From NCBI GenBank assembly GCA_029777935.1, contig JAKORH010000407.1, positions 1 to 19,563 of the forward strand: a DNA stretch of 19,563 nt. The letters are read 5' to 3'. Every line of letters begins with the position of its first letter. Position 1 is the stretch's first letter. Below, piece by piece: positions 1 through 7,329 of this stretch. The notes under the pieces were generated by a model that was not told where the DNA came from, did not search any database, and was given only the letters and a program-made list of their open reading frames with translations. The DNA comes from Pseudomonadota bacterium (GTDB taxonomy: Bacteria; Pseudomonadota; Gammaproteobacteria; Burkholderiales; Burkholderiaceae). The position numbers and the translations under genes were made by a program.

Positions 1-364
1 CAAGCCGTACCTGGTCAACGACACGCCGCCGCCCGAGAAGGAGCGGCTGCAGTCGCCGGAAGAGCGCGAGGAGCTGAACGGCCTGTACGAGTGCATCCTC
101 TGTGCCTGCTGCTCGACCGCGTGCCCGAGCTTCTGGTGGAACCCGGACAAGTCCGTCGGACCGGCCGGGCTGCTGCAGGCGTACCGTTTCATCGTCGACA
201 GCCGCGACCAGGCCACCGGCGAGCGGCTCGACAACCTGAACGATCCGTATCGCCTGTTCCGCTGCCACACGATCATGAACTGCACCGACGTGTGCCCGAA
301 GGGGCTCAACCCCGCGGCCGCGATCGGCAGCATCAAGGTCATGCTGGCGCGGCGCGCGATCTAG
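1..364 (+). CDS. sdhB: Succinate dehydrogenase iron-sulfur subunit, C-terminal part
   Basis: This is the 3' half of a gene cut by the window edge; the reading frame begins at base 2 and gives 120 residues before TAG. SdhB carries electrons from the SdhA flavin to ubiquinone through [2Fe-2S], [4Fe-4S] and [3Fe-4S] centres on the cytoplasmic face of the membrane complex. The visible part is the C-terminal ferredoxin domain: [12 protein letters not shown] supplies the [4Fe-4S] ligands and first [3Fe-4S] cysteine, and [17 protein letters not shown] supplies the rest. The motif [20 protein letters not shown] is typical of bacterial SdhB. About half of the usual 230-240 residues are present. sdhE starts 18 bp downstream, so the two are probably co-transcribed. 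Confidence 0.97.
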   Translation, partial: KPYLVNDTPPPEKERLQSPEEREELNGLYECILCACCSTACPSFWWNPDKSVGPAGLLQAYRFIVDSRDQATGERLDNLNDPYRLFRCHTIMNCTDVCPKGLNPAAAIGSIKVMLARRAI

Positions 365-382
365 GAATCGATAGGTTCCAGG

Positions 383-646
383 ATGACCGCGGCCGTCGGC
401 GACCTCGAGCGGCGCCGGCTGCGCTGGCGCGCGCGCCGCGGGCTGCTGGAGAACGATCTGCTGCTGGCGCGCTATTTCGAGCGCTACGGCGACGCGCCGG
501 CGCAGGACGAGGCAGTCGCGTTGTCGCAACTGCTGGCGTTGCCGGACAACGATCTGCTCGATCTTCTGCTTTCGCGCAAACGGCCCGACGGCGAGCTCGA
601 TACGATCGCCGTGCGAACGCTGATAGATCGCATCCGCACGGCCTAG
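383..646 (+). CDS. sdhE: FAD assembly factor SdhE (CptB/YgfY family)
   Basis: The 87-residue protein fits the small SdhE family, which promotes covalent attachment of FAD to SdhA (and FrdA) in the cytoplasm. The family signature RGxxExD is seen as RGLLEND at residues 19-25, followed by a short helical protein with YFE near residue 31. The ATG at 383 keeps the normal family length; only a weak purine stretch (CCAGG) precedes it. It lies between sdhB and gltA, the usual betaproteobacterial arrangement, and is probably part of the sdh transcript. The frame overlaps longer unrelated open frames that are only high-GC shadows. Confidence 0.95.
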   Translation: MTAAVGDLERRRLRWRARRGLLENDLLLARYFERYGDAPAQDEAVALSQLLALPDNDLLDLLLSRKRPDGELDTIAVRTLIDRIRTA

Positions 647-682
647 ACTGGCCGCGCCCAACCGCCTCCAAGGAACACGACG

Positions 683-2002
683 ATGGCACTGACTCCCTCC
701 AAAGAGAAGGCGACGCTGACGTTTACCGACGGCACGGCGCCGCTCGACCTGCCGGTCTACAAAGGCTCGATCGGCCCCGACGTGATCGACATCCGCCAGC
801 TCTACGGCAAGACGGGCAAGTTTACCTACGACCCGGGCTTCCTGTCGACCGCCTCGTGCAATTCGACCATCACGTACATCGACGGCGACAAGGGCGAGCT
901 GCTGTACCGCGGCTATCCGATCGACCAGCTTGCCACGCAATGCGATTTCCTCGAGGTCTGCCACCTGCTGCTGTACGGCGAGCTGCCGAACGCGGCGCAG
1001 AAGGCCGAGTTCACCGCGCGCGTGACCAAGCACACGATGGTCAACGAGCAGATGCAGTTCTTCCTGCGCGGCTTCCGCCGCGACGCGCACCCGATGGCGG
1101 TGATGACCGGCCTGGTCGGCGCGCTGAGCGCGTTCTATCCGGATTCGATCAACCTGCACGACGCGCACCAGCGCGACATTTCCGCGGTGCGGCTGATCGC
1201 CAAGATGCCGACGCTGGTGGCCATGGCGTACAAGTACTCGGTGGGCCAGCCGTACATGTACCCGCGCAACGATCTGTCGTACGCCGGCAACTTCATGCGC
1301 ATGATGTTCGCCACGCCGTGCGAGGACTTCAGGCCGAACGAGGTGCTGGTGCGCGCGATCGACCGCATATTCACGCTGCACGCGGACCACGAGCAGAACG
1401 CGTCGACCTCGACGGTGCGGCTGTGCGCGTCCAGCGGCACCAATCCGTTCGCGGCGATCGCGGCGGGGGTGGCGTGCCTGTGGGGACCGGCGCATGGCGG
1501 CGCCAACGAGGCGTGCCTGAACATGCTGTACGACCTGCAGAAGAACGGCGGCGTGGCCAAGATCGGCGAGTTCATCGCCAAGGTCAAGGACAAGAACTCC
1601 GAAGTGCGGCTGATGGGCTTCGGCCACCGCGTGTACAAGAACTACGACCCGCGCGCGAAGCTGATGCGCGAGACCTGCCACGAGGTGCTGGGCGAACTGG
1701 GCCTGCACGACGATCCGCTGTTCAAGCTGGCGATGGCGCTGGAGAAGATCGCTGTGGAGGACGACTACTTCGTCGGCCGCAAGCTGTATCCGAACGTCGA
1801 CTACTACTCCGGCATCGTGCAGAAGGCGATCGGCATCCCGGTGCCGCTCTTCACCGCGATCTTCGCTCTCGCCCGCACGGTGGGGTGGATCGCCCAGCTC
1901 AACGAGATGATTGCCGATCCGGAGTACAAGATCGGCCGGCCACGGCAACTGTACGTCGGCAGCACGCACCGCAACGTGCTGCCGCTGCACCAGCGGGCGT
2001 AG
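683..2002 (+). CDS. gltA: Type II citrate synthase
   Basis: The 439-residue protein condenses oxaloacetate and acetyl-CoA to citrate, the entry step of the TCA cycle. Its length and sequence fit the proteobacterial NADH-sensitive hexameric (type II) enzymes. Substrate and catalytic motifs are intact: [14 protein letters not shown] at 233-246, [11 protein letters not shown] with the presumed catalytic His271, [14 protein letters not shown] with His315, and PNVDYYSG with the catalytic Asp373. An AAGGA Shine-Dalgarno (670-674) lies 8 bp before the ATG. The close match to betaproteobacterial GltA is one reason for the taxonomic call. It follows sdhE by 36 bp and could be transcribed with sdh. Confidence 0.98.
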   Translation: MALTPSKEKATLTFTDGTAPLDLPVYKGSIGPDVIDIRQLYGKTGKFTYDPGFLSTASCNSTITYIDGDKGELLYRGYPIDQLATQCDFLEVCHLLLYGELPNAAQKAEFTARVTKHTMVNEQMQFFLRGFRRDAHPMAVMTGLVGALSAFYPDSINLHDAHQRDISAVRLIAKMPTLVAMAYKYSVGQPYMYPRNDLSYAGNFMRMMFATPCEDFRPNEVLVRAIDRIFTLHADHEQNASTSTVRLCASSGTNPFAAIAAGVACLWGPAHGGANEACLNMLYDLQKNGGVAKIGEFIAKVKDKNSEVRLMGFGHRVYKNYDPRAKLMRETCHEVLGELGLHDDPLFKLAMALEKIAVEDDYFVGRKLYPNVDYYSGIVQKAIGIPVPLFTAIFALARTVGWIAQLNEMIADPEYKIGRPRQLYVGSTHRNVLPLHQRA

Positions 2003-2003
2003 G

Positions 2004-2021
2004 CCGAGCCGATTGGTTCGG
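2004..2021 (+). terminator. Stem-loop right after gltA
   Basis: CCGAGCC (2004-2010) and GGTTCGG (2015-2021) form a 7-bp stem with one G-U pair and a GATT loop, beginning 2 bp after the gltA stop. There is no T-tract, so this is a weak intrinsic-terminator candidate or an mRNA 3'-end stabiliser. Confidence 0.3.
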
Positions 2022-2055
2022 GCGGCGCTCCGAGGCGCGGCCGGCGCGCAGTGCG

Positions 2056-3174
2056 ATGACGGCCACCACGATGTCGCAAGCGAATCGTCGCGGGCAGCAG
2101 GCCGTGCATCCGTGCCTGGTGTCGTGGTTGCCGGCGTTCGTAGCCATCTGTCTGTCGATCGCGCCCGCCGCACCGATGGAAGCGTCGCCGGGCGCGGTCC
2201 TCAATCTGCCGGCCACGTATACCGGCGTGCTGCCGTGTGCCGATTGTCCCGGCGTCGTGCACACCCTTACGCTGCGCTCCGACGGCCTTTACCGGCTGCG
2301 GCGCACCTACCTGAGCAAACCCGGCCTGCCGCAGTCGGAAGTCGGCCGCTGGACTGCGGATGCCGATGGCAGGCGGATCAGGCTCGGCAGCGGCGAGACC
2401 GCGACCAATTTCGCGATCAAGGACGCGCAGACCTTGCGCACGCTCGACAGGTTTGGGAGCGCGATCGCCACTGCAGCCAACCTCGACCTGCGCCGCACGG
2501 CGCAGGTCGACCCCATTACAGAGCCGCTGCGCTGGCATGGCGAAGTGCACTACATGGCAGACGCCGCAACCTATACAGATTGCGCTAGCGGCCTGCGCTG
2601 GCCGGTGGCGATGGCGGCAGATTACCTGTCGCTCGAACGCAGTTACCTGCAGCGGCGCAGCGCGCCGGGCGCGCCGCTGCTGGTCAGCTTCGACGGGCGG
2701 CTCGAAGTACGTCGTGCCATTGAGGGAGCAGCACGGGAGCACATCGTGGTGGACCGGTTCGTGGACGCCGAGCCCGGCGTGTCCTGTGCCGGCAACGATT
2801 CGGCCCGGCAGAGCGTGATGGCCGAGCTGCAGGATAAGCGCTGGAAGTTGGTCGAACTGAATGGCCAAGCCGTGCCTGCGGCCGAGGCCGGGAAGCGCGA
2901 GGTCAGCGTGACATTGGCCAGCGCCAGAAATCAGCTTTCGGGTTTCAGCGGCTGCAATCGGGTGGTCGGTGTTTATGAGCTGGCCGGCAACCGCTTGCGG
3001 TTCAGGCAGATGGCCAGTACGCGCATGGCCTGCGCCGCATCCGCGATGGAGCTCGAGCGCCGGGTGCTGGCAATGCTGGCTGCAACAACGGGCTACACGA
3101 TCGCGGAGGGTAGGCTCACGCTACTGGCCGGCGATCGACCGCTCGCACGCTTAGACGCGGCCGCGCCACTCTAA
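2056..3174 (+). CDS. Exported NlpE-like / META (HslJ)-domain protein
   Basis: The 372-residue envelope protein has three parts. Residues 1-45 look like an export signal: RR at 11-12, a hydrophobic stretch around 21-38, then Ala-rich cleavage candidates. Residues 50-150 resemble the NlpE N-terminal barrel, with the CADC motif at 61-64 in LPCADCPGVVHTL. A middle segment (about 157-245) starting with LRWHGEVHYMADA holds two cysteines. Residues 258-368 form a META/HslJ domain with GFSGCNRVVG at 296-305. A true lipobox is doubtful: VAIC at 29-32 has Ile before Cys. Such proteins are linked to envelope or copper stress and heat-shock/novobiocin phenotypes in other bacteria; the function here is unknown. 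The start is uncertain, because ATG 2056 has no good Shine-Dalgarno and ATG 2071 is also possible. It is convergent with the minus-strand array. Confidence 0.8.
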   Translation: MTATTMSQANRRGQQAVHPCLVSWLPAFVAICLSIAPAAPMEASPGAVLNLPATYTGVLPCADCPGVVHTLTLRSDGLYRLRRTYLSKPGLPQSEVGRWTADADGRRIRLGSGETATNFAIKDAQTLRTLDRFGSAIATAANLDLRRTAQVDPITEPLRWHGEVHYMADAATYTDCASGLRWPVAMAADYLSLERSYLQRRSAPGAPLLVSFDGRLEVRRAIEGAAREHIVVDRFVDAEPGVSCAGNDSARQSVMAELQDKRWKLVELNGQAVPAAEAGKREVSVTLASARNQLSGFSGCNRVVGVYELAGNRLRFRQMASTRMACAASAMELERRVLAMLAATTGYTIAEGRLTLLAGDRPLARLDAAAPL

Positions 3175-3176
3175 TC

Positions 3177-3194
3177 GCGCGATCCGCGTCGCGC
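3177..3194. terminator. Hairpin in the convergent gap
   Basis: GCGCGA (3177-3182) and TCGCGC (3189-3194) form a perfect 6-bp stem with a 6-nt loop, in the 39-bp gap between the stop codons of two convergent genes. It could end transcription from both sides, but no T-tract is present on either strand. Confidence 0.35.
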
Positions 3195-3213
3195 TGACAC
3201 CCCCATACACGAC

Positions 3214-3936
3214 TTATCGGGATGGTAGCGTCGCCGGTTGTTCGAGCCCCGCCGATACGGCCGTGATCGTCAGCCGCCCGCCGCGGCGCTCGATCGGCAT
3301 CGCGAAATCGAACACGTCGACGGCCGCGCAGCAGTCGAGGTCCGCCGGCGGCAGGTTTGGGTCGATGCCCGCGGTGAAACGGCGGCCGAAGTCCGACCGG
3401 CGCACGCGCGCGGCATGAACTTCCGCCGGCGGATCCTCCCCGTCCAGGATGGCGGCGATCCGATCGGCGCAGGCTGCGTCCTCGTCGCCGTCGCGATCGA
3501 TCCACGAGCCGGTGACGATCAGGGTGACGGCCGGCGGTGCGAGCGCGAGCAGGTGACGTGCGGTGGCGCGCGCGTTCGCGAGGCTGGCGGCAAGGACCGT
3601 CGTCGCCCGCCGGCAGGCGACGATGCCGCGCACGCCGCCGACCGTGTACAGGATCAGCGTGCGGCCGGCCACGTCGAGCCGGTCCAACTGCGAAGGCGAG
3701 TTGCCGAGGTCGAAGCCAGCGATCGGTGCGCCGCCGGCCTTCGAGCCGACCGCGAGAGCATCCGGATAGCGCCGCCGCAGCGCCGGCAGCGCGTCGATCG
3801 AATCGATCGCGACGATCGCCTGCGCCCGGCGCGCGAAGGCGTGAGCGGCGGTGGTGAACGCGCGCAGCACGTCGATCACGACCACGGCGCCGTCAACCTG
3901 CGCGCAGTGGGCGAGGTCGGAGCGGAAGACCTGCAT
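3214..3936 (-). CDS. comB: ComB-family 2-phosphosulfolactate phosphatase-like protein
   Basis: The 240-residue protein matches the ComB family, whose founding members are Mg2+-dependent phosphatases that turn 2-phosphosulfolactate into sulfolactate in coenzyme M synthesis. Visible family motifs are DVLRAFTTAAHAFARRA (22-38), GSKAGGAPIAGFDLGNSP (64-81) and DRDGDEDAACADRI (147-160). The segment usually written TTxNGT reads YTVGGVRG (97-104), which is divergent. Proteins of this family occur in bacteria that do not make coenzyme M, so the substrate is uncertain. The ATG at 3936 was chosen because homology begins there, although the frame stays open upstream; no clear Shine-Dalgarno is seen. It lies 20 bp after the 734-residue PFOR-like gene and is the last gene of the array. 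No comA or comC is nearby. Confidence 0.8.
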   Translation of the reverse strand: MQVFRSDLAHCAQVDGAVVVIDVLRAFTTAAHAFARRAQAIVAIDSIDALPALRRRYPDALAVGSKAGGAPIAGFDLGNSPSQLDRLDVAGRTLILYTVGGVRGIVACRRATTVLAASLANARATARHLLALAPPAVTLIVTGSWIDRDGDEDAACADRIAAILDGEDPPAEVHAARVRRSDFGRRFTAGIDPNLPPADLDCCAAVDVFDFAMPIERRGGRLTITAVSAGLEQPATLPSR

Positions 3937-3956
3937 CGCCCGCCCGCGGCGCGGCT

Positions 3957-6161
3957 CTACTGGAACGGCTTGGCGCGTTCGATCAGTTCGGCCAGCCCCG
4001 GTTCGTTCGGGTCGCGCGGCTTGCCGGGATGGATGATCGCGACCTGGCACGATTCCGCGGCTTCGACCAGTTGCCGGAACGTTCCGGCGGCGAGGTCCTT
4101 GATGTACGCCTGCTTGTTGTCGTTGTAAGCGAACATGCGGTCGTTGATCTTGGTGCATTCGCCGCAGCTCGGGCAGCGCGTCGTTTCGATCCACGCTTCG
4201 TCCGAGGGCGGCTTCTCCGGCGCCGCCTCGGTGGCGGTCGGTGCCGCCGCCGAGGCGGCCTCGACCGCGGGTGCGGCCGTCGCTGGCGCCGGTTGCCCGG
4301 CGCCGCGCAGCGCCTCGATCTCGCGCTGCTTTTGCGCTTCCCAGGTCGCCTTCTCGCGCGCCAGCAGGCGTTCGGCGTGCGAGTCGTGCACGCCGCCGTG
4401 CTCCTGCAGCCGGTGCCACAGCAGCAGGCTCTTGCGCATCGCGGCCATCATGCGTGCGTCGACGACGACCCGATGCAGCACGTCGTTGCCGTCGACCGCG
4501 AGCAGGTACGGTACGCGCTGCGCGGCGTCGCGCTCGGACAGCGCGAGCCAGTCGGCGGCCGGGAGCATCGTGGCGTTCCAGCGTTCGCGCGGCACGCGAG
4601 CGAAGTGCTCGGCGTAGCGTGCATCGCACAGCGCGAAGTCGGCGAACGTGAACGCGGCGGGTTCGCTCGCGCGCTGCAGGGCCTCGTCGGCGTACTCGAC
4701 GGTATCCAGGCGCCAGTCGGTATCCGGCGCGGGGTTGTTCTCGAGCGAAAAGCGCGCCGCCCAGTTTCCGCCCGCGGCGGCGTCATAGGTGAAGGCCGGA
4801 AACGCGCGCGATTCCATCGCCGCGGCCGCGGTCAGGTAGGGAGGCAGGCCGGCCGCCGGCGCGGCCGTGCCGGGGAACACGGTGAAGAGCGCGGGGCCCC
4901 GGCAGGTCAGGCCGCTCGCGATGCGGTCGCGCAGCGCATACAGGTTCGAACTCGCCGACTGCAGCACGAACATGCCGCCCAGGCCCATCGCCATCGTCGC
5001 CAGCCGCGCGCTGCGCACGCCGAACGCGAAGTGCCCGGTGCCGATCGACGCGTCTTCGAACAGGTCGTCGACCAGGACCAGCACCTTGACCGGCAGCCCC
5101 GACGACAGCATGTCGAGCAGCCCGGCGTTTTCCGGCGCATCGTTACGGCCGGCCGGAATGGACACCAGGTAATCGGGGAACAGGGCGAGCTCGGCGGCTG
5201 TCAGTGCGCGCTCGTCGAAGCGTGCGAAGAACGCATCGTCCTTGTCTTCGACGTAGCGGCCCGCGCCTTCCAGCTCCGCAATCGCCATCGCCTTGACCAG
5301 CTGAACCATGTCGCGCAGCCGATCGCGATACGCGGCGACCGCGGCCGCGCAGTTGTCGAATCGGTATTCGAGTGCGGCCGTGCCCGAATCCGGATCGGGG
5401 TAGAAGGCCTGCGCGCGCAGCACAGCGAGCGCCCATTCGATCCGCCGCCGGCGCGCGGCCGGCAATTCGTCGCGCGGCGTGTTGCGGCTGATCAGCTTCG
5501 ACATGACGCCAAAGTCGAAGCCGTCGGCGTCGGCGCCGCCGACCGCGGAGCGCAGGGCATCCGGGCGCCGGCCGGCTTCCGAGTGCACGTGCGCGGCGCG
5601 CAGGATGTCGGTCAGCTTGCGCATCAGCCGGTCGGCCTCGGCGCGGAAGCGCTGCGCCTTGGCGGCCTGCGCCGCGCGCCAGGCGTGTGTCAGCACGCGC
5701 GCGGGCGCGGCGGCGTCGCAATCGATCACCTCGCCATCGGACTTCAGCGCCGCGGCCGCGAGCCGCAGCACCTCCTCGACCTCGGCATCGCGGCCGGCGA
5801 CGCGCGCGGCGGCCTGCGCCCACAGGTCGGTCAGTCGGCCCGTCGCGCCGTTCGCAACCTGCGCGCGGATCGCGCGCTCCAGCCGCAGCACGTGCCGGCG
5901 CAGCCGCTCTCCCTCGATGCCGCGCGGCGCGAGATCGGTAAGCAGACGATCGACGGTGATGCTGAGCGGCAGTGCGAATTCCCCGCCCGCCGCATCGTCG
6001 ATCAGCACCAGCGGGTAGTCGTAGCGCAGCCGCGCCAGATCGCGGTAGCCGGCGAGCAGCGCGGGGCGCAGATCGCCGGCGTCGATCGGCAGCGCCTCGT
6101 CGGTGCGCTTGCCGGTCATGTGGAACAGCACCTGGTCCTGATGTGTCGCGGCCATGTCCAT
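3957..6161 (-). CDS. PFOR-like protein with fused C-terminal [4Fe-4S] ferredoxin
   Basis: I do not recognise this 734-residue cytoplasmic protein as a named gene. Residues 1-340 are mostly helical and Arg/Ala-rich with no motif I can name. Residues about 350-600 resemble the C-terminal part of pyruvate:ferredoxin oxidoreductase (VKVLVLVDD at 358-366, then RGPALFTVFPG, ESRAFPAFTYD and SLENNPAPDTDW). The TPP motif GDG and the SNTGGQ motif normal in PFOR are absent, so it is probably not a catalytic TPP enzyme. Residues 600-618 are a charged helix and 620-655 an Ala/Pro linker. The end is a single-cluster ferredoxin: C663, C666, C669 in CPSCGEC, and C705 in AAESCQVAI. It starts 22 bp after korB1 and may be the electron-carrier subunit that KorAB1 lacks. 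ATG 6155 is an alternative start. Confidence 0.72.
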   Translation of the reverse strand: MDMAATHQDQVLFHMTGKRTDEALPIDAGDLRPALLAGYRDLARLRYDYPLVLIDDAAGGEFALPLSITVDRLLTDLAPRGIEGERLRRHVLRLERAIRAQVANGATGRLTDLWAQAAARVAGRDAEVEEVLRLAAAALKSDGEVIDCDAAAPARVLTHAWRAAQAAKAQRFRAEADRLMRKLTDILRAAHVHSEAGRRPDALRSAVGGADADGFDFGVMSKLISRNTPRDELPAARRRRIEWALAVLRAQAFYPDPDSGTAALEYRFDNCAAAVAAYRDRLRDMVQLVKAMAIAELEGAGRYVEDKDDAFFARFDERALTAAELALFPDYLVSIPAGRNDAPENAGLLDMLSSGLPVKVLVLVDDLFEDASIGTGHFAFGVRSARLATMAMGLGGMFVLQSASSNLYALRDRIASGLTCRGPALFTVFPGTAAPAAGLPPYLTAAAAMESRAFPAFTYDAAAGGNWAARFSLENNPAPDTDWRLDTVEYADEALQRASEPAAFTFADFALCDARYAEHFARVPRERWNATMLPAADWLALSERDAAQRVPYLLAVDGNDVLHRVVVDARMMAAMRKSLLLWHRLQEHGGVHDSHAERLLAREKATWEAQKQREIEALRGAGQPAPATAAPAVEAASAAAPTATEAAPEKPPSDEAWIETTRCPSCGECTKINDRMFAYNDNKQAYIKDLAAGTFRQLVEAAESCQVAIIHPGKPRDPNEPGLAELIERAKPFQ

Positions 6162-6183
6162 GGCAGTCTCTTCAGTCTTCCCG

Positions 6184-7173
6184 TCACGCCGCCCGTGCGA
6201 GTTGCTCGTCTGGCCAGATCGTGAACTTGTCGAATTCCTTCTCCAGTCCGGCGCGGATCGCCTCGGGCGTGCGCGGGCCGCCTGCGTGGCGCAGGTCCTC
6301 GTAGCAGGGCACGGCGGGGTTGTGATACAGGATGCCGACCGGGATCGGGTCGATGGTCGAGGCGATCTCGCGCGCCTGGTTGATGTCCAGCGGATCGTGC
6401 GCGCGCTGGTTCTTGTAGATGCGCGAGATCTCGCCGCTCGGCGCGAGCCCGTTCTCGTGCGTCAGCAGCAGCGTCTTGCCGGGATCGTGAAGCCACGGCT
6501 CGAACATCTTCGGCAGCCACTCGGGGCAGCGCTGGATGATGCGTACGAACGAGAAGCCCCGGTGGTGAAACGCCTTGCTGATGATGTCGTACAGAAGCTC
6601 CGGGATCCAGTCGACGCCCTGCGCCACGAACGACACGTTCTGCACCCCGAGCGTGACTGTCAGCGGATTGAGCGCCTCCAGCACCGTGCCGCGCGGCGTC
6701 GTGTTGCTCTTCAGGCCGAGCGGCGAAGTGGGCGATGCCTGCTTCTTGGTCAGGCCGTAGACCTGGTTGTCGTGCAGGATTGCAGTCAGGTTCATGTTGT
6801 AGCGGATCGCGTGGATCCAGTGCGCCGCACCGATCGAGCAGCAGTCGCCGTCGCCGGTGTTGACGAACACGTGCAGATCGGGGCGAGCCATCTTCACACC
6901 CTCGGCGAGCGGGAAGGCGCGGCCGTGGATGCCGTGGAAGCCGTAGGTCTTCATGTAGTGCGGGAACCGGCTCGAGCAGCCGATGCCGGACACGAAGACC
7001 GTGCGCTCGGGCGCCAGGTCCTCGTCGCGACACAGCCGCTGCACGGCGGCCAGGATCGCGTTGTCGCCGCAGCCCGTGCACCAGCGCGGCACGCCACCCT
7101 GGTAGTCCTCGAGCTTGTGGTGTTCCTCGTGAAGACGGATCAGCGTCTTCGAGACAGGGATCGCCATGTCCAT
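6184..7173 (-). CDS. korB: 2-oxoacid:ferredoxin oxidoreductase beta subunit (KorB1)
   Basis: The 329-residue subunit binds TPP and a [4Fe-4S] cluster and, with the alpha subunit, oxidatively decarboxylates a 2-oxoacid to an acyl-CoA while reducing ferredoxin. Visible features are WCTGCGDN (C32, C35), GIGCSS (C66) and RCPEW (C216) as the four cluster cysteines, and the TPP/Mg motif GDGDCCSIG at 107-115 with N136 in DNQVYGLTKKQ. The length is slightly below KorB2 in this window and the two differ greatly in sequence. ATG 7173 is preferred over ATG 7167 because GAAGAGG lies about 10 nt upstream. A 156-bp spacer with a palindromic repeat separates it from korA1. The family covers 2-oxoglutarate, pyruvate and other 2-oxoacids, so the substrate is not certain. 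Confidence 0.92.
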   Translation of the reverse strand: MDMAIPVSKTLIRLHEEHHKLEDYQGGVPRWCTGCGDNAILAAVQRLCRDEDLAPERTVFVSGIGCSSRFPHYMKTYGFHGIHGRAFPLAEGVKMARPDLHVFVNTGDGDCCSIGAAHWIHAIRYNMNLTAILHDNQVYGLTKKQASPTSPLGLKSNTTPRGTVLEALNPLTVTLGVQNVSFVAQGVDWIPELLYDIISKAFHHRGFSFVRIIQRCPEWLPKMFEPWLHDPGKTLLLTHENGLAPSGEISRIYKNQRAHDPLDINQAREIASTIDPIPVGILYHNPAVPCYEDLRHAGGPRTPEAIRAGLEKEFDKFTIWPDEQLARAA

Positions 7174-7225
7174 GTTTGTCAGACCTCTTCAGGGATGTCG
7201 ACGCGCCGTGATGTGACCATCTCTT

Positions 7226-7304
7226 CCCTCACCCTCGATCCCTCTCCCGGAGGGAGAGGGAGGAAGATGCCCCTCTCCCTGTGGGAGAGGGGTTGGGGTG
7301 AGGG
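7226..7304. repeat. Compound palindromic (REP-like) element
   Basis: Outer arms CCCTCACCC (7226-7234) and GGGTGAGGG (7296-7304) enclose two perfect hairpins: CCCTCTCCC/GGGAGAGGG (7240-7248/7252-7260, GGA loop) and CCCCTCTCCC/GGGAGAGGGG (7270-7279/7283-7292, TGT loop). The whole can fold as a clover-like structure on either strand. From general knowledge, CCCTCTCCC...GGGAGAGGG palindromes recur between genes in many GC-rich proteobacterial genomes. It lies in the korA1-korB1 spacer, where it could act as an mRNA stabiliser or attenuator. Confidence 0.9.
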
Positions 7305-7329
7305 CATGAATGCATCGCGGACGTCGTTC

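Noticed and set aside
91..2055. In-frame upstream extension of the NlpE/META gene
   Set aside because: It would overlap sdhB, sdhE and all of gltA in another frame; homology and the signal peptide start only at about 2056.
4029..6224. 731-codon plus-strand open frame opposite the PFOR-like gene
   Set aside because: Very Arg/Gly/Gln-rich, no motif; the minus frame has PFOR-like and ferredoxin motifs and ordinary spacing to its neighbours.
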